From the NCBI GenBank assembly GCA_911728435.2, contig OU452204.1:2170001-2234000 (forward strand): 64,000 nucleotides of DNA, read 5' to 3'. Source of the DNA: Apoderus coryli (Eukaryota > Arthropoda > Insecta > Coleoptera > Attelabidae). Within the stretch, counting starts at the first letter, position 1. Each line of letters starts with the position of its first letter. Of this stretch, positions 21,526 through 33,982 are shown in pieces. A program made the position numbers and the translations under genes. The notes beneath the pieces were generated by a model. It was not told the DNA's origin. It did not search any database and worked only from the letters and a program-made list of their open reading frames with translations.

Positions 21526-23612
21526 CAGGGTGGTCCAACGAAAAGTTTGCACCTAGCTTTTCTCTTTTTTTTGTAGTCGAATGCGAAAATGCTCGGACAC
21601 GTCGATTTTGCTTTTGAGGGGGACACATTTTAAACATATTTTTCGATCTGCGCCTTTAACCCCCTAGCGGGGGTGAGTAACAACCCTAAAATTTTAAATG
21701 GAAAGAGGGGTCTAATGACATATCATTTGAAAGGACACAAAATTGTCTTTCTAATGATACCCTATTTGTCGAATTTTACTAAAACAGTTAATACGAAAAC
21801 GACTTTAAAGACATTAAGCCGATAATTTTGGTATTAATGAGAAATACAAATAAGTTTTAATTATTGCGAGTGAAAACACCTGCAATCGTTAGTACATTCC
21901 AATGTTTGTTAGTTTTAACATTGCTTTGTAAAAAAAGTAAACAAGCTGTTAAATTGATTTATTAAAACGTTACATTAACAAATGTTGAAAATGTGACCCA
22001 TTTGATTCCATACAATAATACAGATTTTGTTCAAATCTATTTCTAACATTTTGTAGCATATCAGGTGTTATGTTTCTGCACTCTTCTGTAATGCGTTGGC
22101 GAAGATCTTCTATGGACTCGGGCTTCGTGGCAAAACATTTATTTTTTAAGTGCCCCCAAAGAAAAAAGTCTAAAGGCGATAAATCCGGTGACCTGGCAGG
22201 CCATTCAATTGGGCCCCTCCTTCCAATCCACCGTCCAGGGAACCGGTCATCTAAGAACTGTCTTACAGGAGCCACATAGTGCGGAGGTGCTCCATCTTGC
22301 TGGAAATAAAGCCGATCAGCAGTATGATTTTGGTCATCTTCTATTATTTGTGTTATTAAAGGATCAATTGTGTCTTCAAGCATGTTTAGGTACACTTCAC
22401 CAGTTAAATTTCCAGGAATAAAAAGTGGTCCTATAATATGATTTCCTAATATGCCACACCAGACGTTTATTTTTTGAGGATACTGGGTATGAACCTCACG
22501 GAATAAATGTGGGTTACTGTCATCCCAGTAACGGCAATTGTGCCTATTTACAGCTCCATTCAAATAAAATGTGCATTCGTCGGAAAAACAAATGTTAAAT
22601 AATAATTGCGGATCTTCAATTAAACGCTGGCTCATTGCTTCACAAAATTGCAGCCTTCTATCAGGATCATCCTCATTTAGTTCCTGTACTAATTTGATTT
22701 TGTACGGATGAAATTTGTACGCTTTTAAAATTCGTATTATGGACGAACGGGAGACACCTGAGGCTTCAGCTAGTTGACGGGTACTTTGACTATGATCCAT
22801 TTCAACATGCCCTAAAACAGCGACTTCCACAGCTTCATTTCTGATCGGTTTCTGCGGCTGGTGTTTTACATTACAGACAGATCCGGTATCTACAAACTTT
22901 TTAACTAACTTGCCAACGTACACATCATTCACATTTTTATCGGGATGTCTCTCATTAAATAAGCGTGCCGTAAGTCTAGCACTACTATTATTTTGAAAAT
23001 AAAGTTTAACAATTTCAACTCGTTCTAGAATGGAATAAATCATTTTGTACGGTAAAAGTAAAATAACTTGAGAAGCAACCAAACTGAATCAATGAAAAGA
23101 CTAAAATAAACGGTGTAAATTCTTTTCCTACACGTATCTGCAGTTTTTATTTCAACAAAAAACGCAAACGATTAGTGAGGAATTTAGTTCTGATAAATAA
23201 GATAGTGTTTTTGAAATCCCGTTTTTCTTCAAAGTAAATAATTTAGAAATGATTGTAGTTGTTTTCAGTCGTAATAATTAAAACTTATTTGTATTTCTCA
23301 TTAATACCAAAATTATCGGCTTAATGTCTTTAAAGTCGTTTTCGTATTAACTGTTTTAGTAAAATTCGACAAATAGGGTATCATTAGAAAGACAATTTTG
23401 TGTCCTTTCAAATGATATGTCATTAGACCCCTCTTTCCATTTAAAATTTTAGGGTTGTTACTCACCCCCGCTAGGGGGTTAAAGGCGCAGATCGAAAAAT
23501 ATGTTTAAAATGTGTCCCCCTCAAAAGCAAAATCGACGTGTCCGAGCATTTTCGCATTCGACTACAAAAAAAAGAGAAAAGCTAGGTGCAAACTTTTCGT
23601 TGGACCACCCTG
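21526..23612 (-). mobile_element. Mariner-type transposon copy 1, 2087 bp, apparently complete
   Basis: Flanked by TA on both sides (21524-21525 and 23613-23614). It begins CAGGGTGGTCCAACGAAAAG and ends with the inverse. The inverted repeats are very long: 21526 to about 21862 is mirrored by about 23274 to 23612. Inside is one intact transposase gene on the minus strand. A second copy of identical length lies at 31814-33900. Confidence 0.95.
21970..23082 (-). CDS. Mariner/Tc1-superfamily transposase, 370 aa, intact
   Basis: The enzyme cuts and pastes its element at TA dinucleotides. Residues ~15-125 hold two helix-turn-helix-like parts: an N-terminal one (ILERVEIVKLYFQNN..., of the type annotated DUF4817 in insects, as I recall) and one around STRQLAEASGVSRSSI. 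The catalytic core has FSDEC (D168), QQDGAPPHY (D263) and SPDLSPLDFFLWGHLK (D305, or D300 if aligned differently). Taking D305 gives a D,D41D spacing by my count, unlike the D,D34D of classic mariner. The length is normal for the superfamily. All catalytic positions are present and there are no stops, so this copy could be active. Confidence 0.9.
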   Translation of the reverse strand: MVASQVILLLPYKMIYSILERVEIVKLYFQNNSSARLTARLFNERHPDKNVNDVYVGKLVKKFVDTGSVCNVKHQPQKPIRNEAVEVAVLGHVEMDHSQSTRQLAEASGVSRSSIIRILKAYKFHPYKIKLVQELNEDDPDRRLQFCEAMSQRLIEDPQLLFNICFSDECTFYLNGAVNRHNCRYWDDSNPHLFREVHTQYPQKINVWCGILGNHIIGPLFIPGNLTGEVYLNMLEDTIDPLITQIIEDDQNHTADRLYFQQDGAPPHYVAPVRQFLDDRFPGRWIGRRGPIEWPARSPDLSPLDFFLWGHLKNKCFATKPESIEDLRQRITEECRNITPDMLQNVRNRFEQNLYYCMESNGSHFQHLLM

Positions 23613-26069
23613 TATGTATATATGGAGACTATTAGTTTCATGAAAAAAAAATTTTTTTTAATTTCACCGGAAATACTTCTTTTTGGTCATTTTATACATA
23701 AATAAGTAGTTTTAAAAAAATGTCTGTCTGTCTGTCTGTCTGTCTGTATCCACGAAAACGCAAGAACCGCTTAACAGATTTTAACCAAATTTGGTACAAA
23801 AATACTATTGGACATGGCAAGGAGCTGATTAGATTTTGGGAAACATTGAGCGTAGGCAAAGGGTTTAAAAGAGGGTTCAAAAATTAAAAAAATTCATAGT
23901 TCTTAAACTTATCCGAAATACTGCATAATTTTTTACGCATTTAATTGAATATAACCTAAAATATTGAACATAAAATATTAGATCACATTGGCGTTCGAAA
24001 ATAGTGCAAAATGGGGTAAAAAAGATTAAAAAAAAACGTATTTCTTAAAAATAGCAGAAATATTAACTAGTTATTGATAGTTTTGATAGAATATAACCTA
24101 TAAAATGTGTTATGAATAACTTACTTTCATAGGCGTTCGTAAATAGTGGAAAAGGGGTCAAAACATAAAAAATATATATTTCCTAAACTTATTCGAAATA
24201 TGGAATAATTTTTCATAGTTGTGATACAATATAAGCTAAAAAATATTCCATAAAAGAATTGGTTCACAAAGGCGTTCGAAAATAGTTTAAAAAAAAGGGT
24301 CAAAAACGAAAAAAAAAACGTTTCCCAAATATACCAGAAAAATTGGCTAATTATATATAGCTTTGATGTAAGATAACCTAAAAAATGCAGCATAAAATTT
24401 TTATTCACATAGGCGTTCGTAAATAGTAGAAAAAAGGGTAAAATAAAAAAAAATTAAAATGTAAAAAATTTTATATTTAACTAGATGAATTGGTGTTAAA
24501 AATACACGACAAAAATTAATGTATCATAGGCGTCCGTAAAAATTCTATAAAAGGGTCAGAAAAAATTTGTATCCGTGATAACTCAAAAACCATTTAACGG
24601 ATTTTAACCACATTTGGTACGAAAATACTACAGGATAATTATAGGTGGTGATTAACATTGAGCGTAGGCAACGGGTTTAAAAGAGGTTTCAAAAATTTAA
24701 AAAATCATAGTTCTTAAACTTATCCGAAATATTGAATAATTTTTTATAGTAGTGATAGAATATAACCTAAAAAATGTTACATAAAAGAATAAGTTCACAC
24801 AGGCGTTCGAAAGTAGTGTTAAAAAGGGTCAAAACGAAAAAAAAATGTTTCCCAAATATACCAGAAAAATTGGCTGATTATATATAGCTTTGATATAAGA
24901 TAACCTAAAAAATGCAGCATAAAATTTTTATTTACATAGGCGTTCGTAAATAGTAGAAAAAGGGGTAAAATAAAAAAAATTAAAATGTAAAAATTTTTAT
25001 ATTTAACTAGTTGAGTTGGTGTTAAAAATACAGGACAAAAATTAATGTTCCATAGGCGTCCGTGAAAATTCTATAAAAGGGTCAGAAAAAATTTGTATCC
25101 GTGATAACTCAAAAACCACTTAACGGATTTTAACCACATTTGGTACGAAAATACTACAGGCTATTTATAGGTGGTGATTAACATTGAGCGTAGGCAAGGG
25201 GTTTAAAAGAGGGTTCAAAAATTAAAAAAATTATAGTTCTTAAACTTATCCGAAATATTGAATAATTTTTTATAGGTGTGATAGAATATAACCTAAAAAA
25301 TGTTACATAAAAGAATTAGTTCACACAGGCGTTCGAAAATAGTCCTTAAAAAAGAGTCAAAAACGAAAAAAAAATGTTTCCTAAATATACCAGAAAAATT
25401 GGCTAATTATATATAGCTTTCATATAAGATAACCTAAAAAATGCAGCATAAAATTTTTATTTACATAGGCGTTCGTAAATAGTAAAAAAAGGGGTAAAAT
25501 GAAAAAAAAATTAAAATGTAAAAATTTTTATATTTAACTAGTTGAATTGGTGTTAAAAATACACGACAAAAATTAATGTTCCATAGGCGTCCGTGAAAAT
25601 TCTATAAAAGGGTCAGGAAAAAATTGTATCCGTGATAACTCAAAAACCACTTAACGGATAACCTACAACATGCAGCATAACAATTTTGTTTACATAGGCG
25701 TTCGTAAATAGTAGAAAAGGGGGCAAAATAAATTTTATAATAAAACTAAAAAAAAATCAATTATTTTGCGTACAAGAATTTGGCCTAGATCTGAAATATA
25801 AAATGTCTGCGTATAAATAGTCCCTCCAAAGAGAAGAAAAATGCACAAAACCCGATACAAAAAAAAAAAAATAGCTGATGTCTAAAACAAAACCAAAATT
25901 TAGATAAATGACAAAAAGGTCATAAAATTATTACTTTTACACTTAAATATGGAGAGCTATTCGTGCCTCGAGGGCAACAGCTAGTTTATGTATAAAATGA
26001 CCAAAAACAAGTATTTCCGGTGAAATTAAAAAAATTTTTTTTTTCATGAAACTAATAGTCTCCATATAT

Positions 26070-27984
26070 GGTGTCCTACGGTGGCAACCCATTAGATTAT
26101 TTCAGAAACTACTTCGAATTGAATTTTGAAAATTTCAGTGTTTATATTGTCAAATATGCTCTACTCAAATAATATAATAGCAACGGCATAGCGCTTCCTG
26201 TTATACCGGAAGTTGATGGCAACTTTGTTATTTTAAATGGAACACCCTATATATTATTACATTTTTGGATTCTAAATAAGATTTCAGACATATTTCATGT
26301 ATCATGTCCTATACCTAACGTCAGTCGTTTTTGACTTATATCTAGATTTATGTCAAAATTGACAGTTTAGGGCTCCATAAGAATTCCGTTTTTTCCTTGT
26401 AAATCAGTATTTAATAATTATTTTGCAGGTATTTTCTTATCAGGTGGGATCTTCTTTTTCGAATTGACAAGACATTTTCTGATTAGTTTATACAGGGTGG
26501 TCAAAAAATTATATTGAAAACGGTTCAAGAAAAACAGTTGAAAGTCAATTTTTTCAAATGGAATGGGTATATTATTATTATTTTATCTTCCTTAGCATTA
26601 AAAAAGAATGCAATTTTGTAATAGGTTATCATTTTCTAAAATGCATAGTTTTCGAAATATCGTCATTTTAAATTTGTCTGACAAGAAGAATTAGTAGGAC
26701 GCATCCGAACTTCATTCGAAGCCTTACCTGGAGTCCAAATTGCACGAGCTGTCACGAGTGAATTTATTGAACAGGTAAATAAGTGTTTAAGACTAAATGG
26801 GGGTCATATCGAACAATTAAATTAGTTTTGTTATCGTTAGTTGATTAATAATAATAATAATAATAATAACTTTATTGTAAAAAAAGCATTTTACAAATGG
26901 CGAAGTTGAGGCAAGCCTCCTATCTTAACCACTTAATTACTACCTAGTAAAAGAAAAAGAAAACAGAAAAACGCACAAAAACATATAGTATGTCCGACCA
27001 TATACTACTATAATTTCTCACAAAAAAATAGCAGCAGATTAACTTTTTTTAGTTGAAAATTTATTTAGTTTGATCTTCTGTTCATTTCTGCTGTATTATT
27101 TTAAATTTTAGTCTTAGTTCGTTGTAATACTTGATTTGTATACCTCCCAACCTGCTCGAAATGATTTCTCAAAATTCTTCCTAATTTATCTAGTCATCGT
27201 TAGCAAATGGGGGTTTATCTCGTTAAATACTCTACAGGATGCACAAACTATCACTTTATTTTATTCTCCATGAATTAATAATAAATTTATAATATCAATA
27301 AGTATTTTTCATTTTTATTATAACGGTAGACGCTGCAGAAAAATTTAAAATGACGATATTTCGAAAACTATGCATTTTAGAAAATGATAACATAGGTTAT
27401 TATTAAAAAATAATGCAATTTTGTAATAGTACAAAATTGCATTATTTTTTAATGCTAAGGAAGATAAAATAATAATAATATACGCATTCCATTTGAAAAA
27501 ATTGACTTTCAACTGTTTTTCTTGAACCGTTTTCAATATAATTTTTTGACCACCCTGTATAAACTAATTAGAAAATGTCTTGTCAATTCAAAAAAGAAGA
27601 TCCCACCTGATAAGAAAATACCTGCAAAATAATTATTAAATACTGATTTACAAGGAAAAAAACGGAATTCTTATGGAGCCCTAAACTGTCAATTTTGACA
27701 TAAATCTGGATATAAGCCAAAAACGACTGACGTTAGGTATAGGACATGATACATGAAATATGTCTGAAATCTTATTTAGAATCCAAAAATGTAATAATAT
27801 ATAGGGTATTCCATTTAAAATAACAAAGTTGTCATCAACTTCCGGTATAACCGGAAGTGCTATGCCGTTGCTATTATATTATTTGAGTAGAGCATATTTG
27901 ACAATATAGACACTGAAATTTTCAAAATTCAATTCGAAGTAGTTTCTGAAATAATCTAATGGGTTGCCACCGTAGGACACCCTG
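26070..27984. repeat. RepB foldback MITE, copy 1 (with nested pieces)
   Basis: The arms GGTGTCCTACGGTGGCAACC and its inverse lie at the two ends. TA follows the right end. The expected left CAG is missing or altered. A second inverted pair with CAGGGTGGTCAAAAAATT lies inside (26493 and 27557 region), probably an older nested element shared by all copies. A short LINE piece (26849-27036) is inserted in this copy only. No gene. Confidence 0.85.
26849..27036 (-). mobile_element. 5'-truncated LINE fragment in RepB copy 1
   Basis: An (AAT)n tail, then CTTTATTGTAAAAAAAGC and about 150 bases of 3' end. It is flanked by the direct repeat GATTAA (26843-26848 and 27037-27042). RepB copy 2 keeps the uninterrupted site GTTGATTAACTTTTTT near 60513, which proves the insertion. 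Confidence 0.85.
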
Positions 27985-28364
27985 TATATTACATATATGA
28001 TATGGAGAGCTAAAAATAAAAGGGAACCGTTATACATATATTCGGTTTAGGCATCGTAAATCTATATTTAAATATAGGTACTGTGGTTTGGGATAGGAAC
28101 CTTTTGTCTGTTCTACGTTCTCTCTGGATGTGGTGGAAGTTAGCATCAAACTCAAATTCAAGGTTCACGTTTTTACAGTCAACCAGATAAGTAGTAAATA
28201 TGTTAAAATAAATTTATCAAATATTAATATCTCACACATCAGTTCAGACTAAGCTTTTATTTTTCGACTATTAAGTTTGTTTTTAATCAAAATTTGTCAA
28301 AATCAAACAAAATTTGCCAAATCAAGACACATTGCATTCATTTTACCCCAAAAGGATAATTATA

Positions 28365-29278
28365 CAGGGTGTTAATTAAGTATCTGGCCAAACTTCAGGG
28401 GGTGATTCTTTGACTGATTTTAAGGTAAAAAGTTCATATAAGCAGGTGTCCGGAAATGCATAGTTTTCAAGTTACAGGGTGTCAAAAAAAATTTTTTTTT
28501 ACATTTATTTATTAATATCTCAAACACCTGTTGACCGATTTTGTTGAAATTTGGCAGTATTATGGACTATGATAAGACGCTAAGTTAGCATCAATTGATT
28601 GTTGATTATGACTTCCAGTGGCGTCGTAAGGGGCAGTTTCACGAATAAAAATAACAAAAAAAATGTGCGCCACTGACTTTTTTAAAATTAAAAAAATAAT
28701 TTTTGGATCAAGCCGTTAAAAATACAACTTTTTTGTCTCTTGATAATTTTTCGTATCTTGCATCGTATTCCAGAAAAAAAATTAAAGCCACTTAAATGCA
28801 TGTCCCTGGATCTGTAAAAGTGATTTTTAAAATTATTCAGGGACATGCATTTAAGTGGTTTTAATTTTTTTTCTTGAAAACGATGCAAGATACCAAAAAA
28901 TATCAAGAGACAAAAAGTTGTATTTTTAAGGGCTTATTGCAAAAATTATTTTTTTAATTTAAAAAAGTGAGTGGCGCAAATTTTTTTTGTTATTTTTATT
29001 CGTGAAACTGCCCCTTACGACGCCACTGGAAGTCATAATCAACAATCAATTGGGGCTAACTTAGCGTCTTATCATAGTCCATAATACTGCCAAATTTCAA
29101 CAAAATCAGTCAACAGGTGTTTGAGATATTAATAAATAAATGTAAAAAAATTTTTTTTTGACACCCTGTATCTTGAAAACTATGCATTTCCGGACACCTG
29201 CTTATATGAACTTTTTACCTTAAAATCACTCAAAGAATCACCCCCTGAAGTTTGGCCAGATACTTAATTAACACCCCG
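28365..29278. repeat. RepC foldback MITE (914 bp) inserted in RepD
   Basis: Begins CAGGGTGTTAATTAAGTATC and ends with the inverse, the last bases reading CACCCCG. TA flanks both sides. An inward CAGGGTGTCAAAAA lies at 28475. Removing the element and one TA gives exactly the sequence found in the right arm of RepD near 30391-30420. It is almost entirely self-complementary, with a second symmetric segment around 28780-28870. The 72-aa minus ORF here is a palindrome artefact. Confidence 0.95.
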
Positions 29279-29284
29279 TATATA

Positions 29285-30415
29285 TAAAAAATAATTTCTA
29301 CCAAACCAAGCTTTGTCCCACTTTCATATTGTGTGACTAAATTTATATTCAAACAGCAAATATGTGGTTAAAAGTAAATTTCCAAATTCAAAGATATAGG
29401 GGTTGAACTCACCCCTTTTTATGTAAAAAAAAATAATTTCTACTAAACCAAGCTTTGTCCCACTTTCATATTTTGTGACTAAATTTATATTCAAACAGCA
29501 AATATGTAGTTACAAGTAAATTTCCAAATTCAAAGGTCTAGGGGTTGAACTCACCCCTTCTTTATTTAAAAAAATCATTTCTACCAAACCAAGTATATCC
29601 CACTATTATATTTTACGAGTAAATTTATATTCACAGCAAATATGTGGTTAAAAGTAAATTTCCAAATTCAAAGGTTTAGGGGTTGAACTCACCACTTCTT
29701 TATTTAAAAAAATAATTTCAGCCAAACCAAGCTTTGTCCCACTTTTATATTGTGTGAGTAAATTTATATTCAAATAGCAAATATGTGGTTAAAAGTAAAT
29801 TTCCAAATCCATAGGTCTAGGGGTTGAACTCACCACTTCTTTATTTAAAAAAATCATTCTTTCATACGGTGGTACCAGTGAATTTGGAAATTTACTTTTA
29901 ACGACATATTTGCTGTTTGTATATAAATTTACTCACACAATATAAAAGTGGGACAAAGCTTGGTTTAGTAGAAATGATTTTTTTACATAAAAGGGGGTGA
30001 GTTCTACCCCTAGATCTTTGAATTTGGAAATTCACTTTTAACCACATATTTGCTGTTTGAATATAAATTTACTCGTAAAATATAAAAGTGGTACAAAGCT
30101 TGGTTTGGTAGAAATGATTTTTTTAATTAAAGAAGAGGTGAGTTCAACCCCTAGACCTTTGAATTTGGAAATTTACTTTTAACCACATATTTGCTGTTTG
30201 AATATAAATTTAGGCACAAAATATAAAAGTGGGACAAAGCTTGGTTTTAGAAATGATTTTTTTTTAGATAATAAGGGGTGAGTTTAACTCCTATAGACTT
30301 TTGAATTAGGAAATTTACTTTTAACCACATATTTGTTGTTGGGATATAAATTTCACCCAATATAAAAGTGGGACAAAGCTTGGTTTGGTAGAAATTATTT
30401 TTTATATATATAATT
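29285..30415. repeat. Head-to-head array of ~140-bp subrepeats in RepD
   Basis: Four direct units start near 29289, 29430, 29572 and 29709, each with AACCAAGCTTTGTCCCAC, CAGCAAATATGTGGTTA and GGGGTTGAACTCACC. Four more follow in the opposite orientation (about 29880 to 30400). The units differ from each other by several percent, so the array is not freshly amplified. Confidence 0.85.
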
Positions 30416-30645
30416 ATCCTTTTGGGGTAAAATGAACGCAACGTTTCTAGATTTGGCAAATTTAGCTTGATTTTGACAAATTTTGATTAAAAACAAACTA
30501 AATAGTCGAAGAATAAAAGCTTAGTATGAAATGATGTGTGAGATATTAATATTTAATAAATTTATTTTAACATATTCACTACTTATCTGGTTGACTGTAA
30601 AAACGTGAATCTTGAATCTGAGTTTGATGCTAACTTCCACCACAT

Positions 30646-31811
30646 TTTCTCTGGTACTTATGGATTATTTGTAACCTATACTAGGTACTTCACTCACAAA
30701 ATTTTATGAATTTCCTGTAATTGTGTTTAGGGCATTTGGAAATAAATGCATTATTATAAGAAGTAGGTATTATTAGATTTCTACATTTCTGATGGTTAAT
30801 TTAATAGGAGTTACACAATACATTTTTTCAATAACGGATATTTTAAAGTATTAATATTCCACGTCTATTAGATCCGTGTTGCTCAAATTAGGTACTACTT
30901 ATGTAAAAAGCAATATCAAAATGGGATTTTCCAAAATGACCCAAAATTAAGTTAACAGAACTATAAACTAATAACATTAAATGTTATTATTTGAACATGA
31001 TCAAATTATCATTTGAATAATTAACATTCAAAGCATGGTTTTTACTATTACATTCATTATAAGTACTCAATTAGTTTATACATTCAAAATAATTGTAATT
31101 ACATAATATATAAGTTACATTTATTTTTATAATTGAGTAAAACACTCATCATCAGATTTTAATGATTGTTTCAATTTTATTATGTTTTTCTTTCGTTGTA
31201 AAGTTATATTATAACAATATTGGTTCATTATAATAAATTTTTATTTGTATATTTTTATATTATTATGTTACTCATTACTAAGCAACTTCTTCATAGTCTT
31301 AACAATTTTAATTTTAAATTGTATTATCAGGATATTCATATGTTAATAGTTTTAAAATTAAAAAAATTGCACCCGCCGTATGATGGAAACTTTGTGTCTA
31401 TTCCCAAAATGTGTAGTTTTCGAAATAATGGTGTTATCATATTTATTTCAGAGGCAACAAAAGTGATTTTTAACATGTCAAATATACTTATCTACGGGCT
31501 TGTTCAGCAAAACTTCTTCAATTGCAATTTAAAAGAAAACTTGCAAAGATAAGGGTAGACATATTGATATTATTTTAAAGGCAAAACAATGCTCTATTGA
31601 GACACTCTACTAATTGCAAAGCATTACATTTAAGAAAGGGGCGTAAAATAAAATTGAAAATGTTTAAACAAATTGTCTCTTCAAAAGTGGAGTAAATTAT
31701 ATGTAATAGGAATAAAAGTCGATCTACCACGAAATAAATTCCATATATTACTCTATCTACCAAAAATGTTTCGGGGCTTCAAGCTCCATCATCAATGGTT
31801 ACGGAACTATA
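30646..31811. other. Unassigned AT-rich stretch
   Basis: No coding, RNA or repeat structure that I can support. The ORF at 31220-31552 is AT-driven and featureless. Confidence 0.45.
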
Positions 31812-31813
31812 TA

Positions 31814-33900
31814 CAGGGTGGTCCAACGAAAAGTTTGCACCTAGCTTTTCTCTTTTTTTTGTAGTCGAATGCGAAAATGCTCGGACACGTCGATTTTGCT
31901 TTTGAGGGGGACACATTTTAAACATATTTTTCGATCTGCGCCTTTAACCCCCTAGCGGGGGTGAGTAACAACCCTAAAATTTTAAATGGAAAGAGGGGTC
32001 TAATGACATATCATTTGAAAGGACACAAAATTGTCTTTCTAATGATACCCTATTTGTCGAATTTTACTAAAACAGTTAATACGAAAACGACTTTAAAGAC
32101 ATTAAGCCGATAATTTTGGTATTAATGAGAAATACAAATAAGTTTTAATTATTGCGAGTGAAAACACCTGCAATCGTTAGTACATTCCAATGTTTGTTAG
32201 TTTTAACATTGCTTTGTAAAAAAAGTAAACAAGCTGTTAAATTGATTTATTAAAACGTTACATTAACAAATGTTGAAAATGTGACCCATTTGATTCCATA
32301 CAATAATACAGATTTTGTTCAAATCTATTTCTAACATTTTGTAGCATATCAGGTGTTATGTTTCTGCACTCTTCTGTAATGCGTTGGCGAAGATCTTCTA
32401 TGGACTCGGGCTTCGTGGCAAAACATTTATTTTTTAAGTGCCCCCAAAGAAAAAAGTCTAAAGGCGATAAATCCGGTGACCTGGCAGGCCATTCAATTGG
32501 GCCCCTCCTTCCAATCCACCGTCCAGGGAACCGGTCATCTAAGAACTGTCTTACAGGAGCCACATAGTGCGGAGGTGCTCCATCTTGCTGGAAATAAAGC
32601 CGATCAGCAGTATGATTTTGGTCATCTTCTATTATTTGTGTTATTAAAGGATCAATTGTGTCTTCAAGCATGTTTAGGTACACTTCACCAGTTAAATTTC
32701 CAGGAATAAAAAGTGGTCCTATAATATGATTTCCTAATATGCCACACCAGACGTTTATTTTTTGAGGATACTGGGTATGAACCTCACGGAATAAATGTGG
32801 GTTACTGTCATCCCAGTTACGGCAATTGTGCCTATTTACAGCTCAATTCAAATAAAATGTGCATTCGTCGGAAAAACAAATGTTAAATAATAATTGCGGA
32901 TCTTCAATTAAACGCTGGCTCATTGCTTCACAAAATTGCAGCCTTCTATCAGGATCATCCTCATTTAGTTCCTGTACTAATTTGATTTTGTACGGATGAA
33001 ATTTGTACGCTTTTAAAATTCGTATTATGGACGAACGGGAGACACCTGAGGCTTCAGCTAGTTGACGGGTACTTTGACTATGATCCATTTCAACATGCCC
33101 TAAAACAGCGACTTCCACAGCTTCATTTCTGATCGGTTTCTGCGGCTGGTGTTTTACATTACAGACAGATCCGGTATCTACAAACTTTTTAACTAACTTG
33201 CCAACGTACACATCATTCACATTTTTATCGGGATGTCTCTCATTAAATAAGCGAGCCGTAAGTCTAGCACTACTATTATTTTGAAAATAAAGTTTAACAA
33301 TTTCAACTCGTTCTAGAATGGAATAAATCATTTTGTACGGTAAAAGTAAAATAACTTGAGAAGCAACCAAACTGAATCAATGAAAAGACTAAAATAAACG
33401 GTGTAAATTCTTTTCCTACACGTATCTGCAGTTTTTATTTCAACAAAAAACGCAAACGATTAGTGAGGAATTTAGTTCTGATAAATAAGATAGTGTTTTT
33501 GAAATCCCGTTTTTCTTCAAAGTAAATAATTTAGAAATGATTGTAGTTGTTTTCAGTCGTAATAATTAAAACTTATTTGTATTTCTCATTAATACCAAAA
33601 TTATCGGCTTAATGTCTTTAAAGTCGTTTTCGTATTAACTGTTTTAGTAAAATTCGACAAATAGGGTATCATTAGAAAGACAATTTTGTGTCCTTTCAAA
33701 TGATATGTCATTAGACCCCTCTTTCCATTTAAAATTTTAGGGTTGTTACTCACCCCCGCTAGGGGGTTAAAGGCGCAGATCGAAAAATATGTTTAAAATG
33801 TGTCCCCCTCAAAAGCAAAATCGACGTGTCCGAGCATTTTCGCATTCGACTACAAAAAAAAGAGAAAAGCTAGGTGCAAACTTTTCGTTGGACCACCCTG
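31814..33900 (-). mobile_element. Mariner-type transposon copy 2, 2087 bp
   Basis: Same length, ends and long inverted repeats as 21526-23612, with TA at 31812-31813 and 33901-33902. Reading the two copies side by side I found three substitutions, all within the transposase gene. This is the mark of very recent transposition. Confidence 0.95.
32258..33370 (-). pseudogene. Mariner-type transposase, copy 2, single nonsense mutation
   Basis: Identical to the copy 1 gene apart from a silent change at the alanine of LTARL, a GGA to TGA stop after TFYLN (codon 176), and Tyr to Asn at codon 185. The stop separates the first catalytic Asp (D168) from the other two, so the copy cannot make a working enzyme. 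Its ends are intact, so it should still be mobilisable in trans. Confidence 0.92.
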
Positions 33901-33982
33901 TATATTATGTTTACAAAAAACTACATTGCAATAATTAATAAAGGAATACATTCAGGTCTGAAATAGTATATTGCGCAACGAA

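Larger units (their letters stand above)
21498..25980 (-). repeat. RepA copy A5 (reverse), split by a mariner-type element
   Basis: The terminal hairpin begins at 21498 (AGCTCTCCATATCATA). It is cut at a TA by the element at 21526-23612 and resumes through the GACA tract and modules to the 5' terminus at 25980. Without the insert it is about 2.4 kb. It is the inverted partner of copy A3, only ~280 bp away. Confidence 0.85.
25985..28016 (+). repeat. RepA fragment A6, split by RepB copy 1
   Basis: 25985-26069 is the RepA 3' segment (TTTATGTATAAAATGACC to CTCCATATAT). After the RepB insertion, 27985-28016 supplies the missing half of the terminal hairpin (TATTACATATATG, then ATATGGAGAGCTAA). 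Confidence 0.8.
28128..30645. repeat. RepD large palindrome (~2.5 kb)
   Basis: ATGTGGTGGAAGTTAGCATC at the left is inverted at 30626-30645. The similarity runs inward through ACAGTCAACCAGATAAGTAG and CCCCAAAAGGATAATTAT to an array of ~140-bp subrepeats that changes orientation near 29870. The left arm carries the RepC insertion and the right arm does not. Confidence 0.85.

Noticed and set aside
22070..22421. Plus-strand ORFs of 69-77 aa (also 32358-32709)
   Set aside because: Antisense shadows of the mariner-type transposase.
28688..28906. 72-aa minus-strand ORF
   Set aside because: Lies in the self-complementary core of RepC; no coding features.
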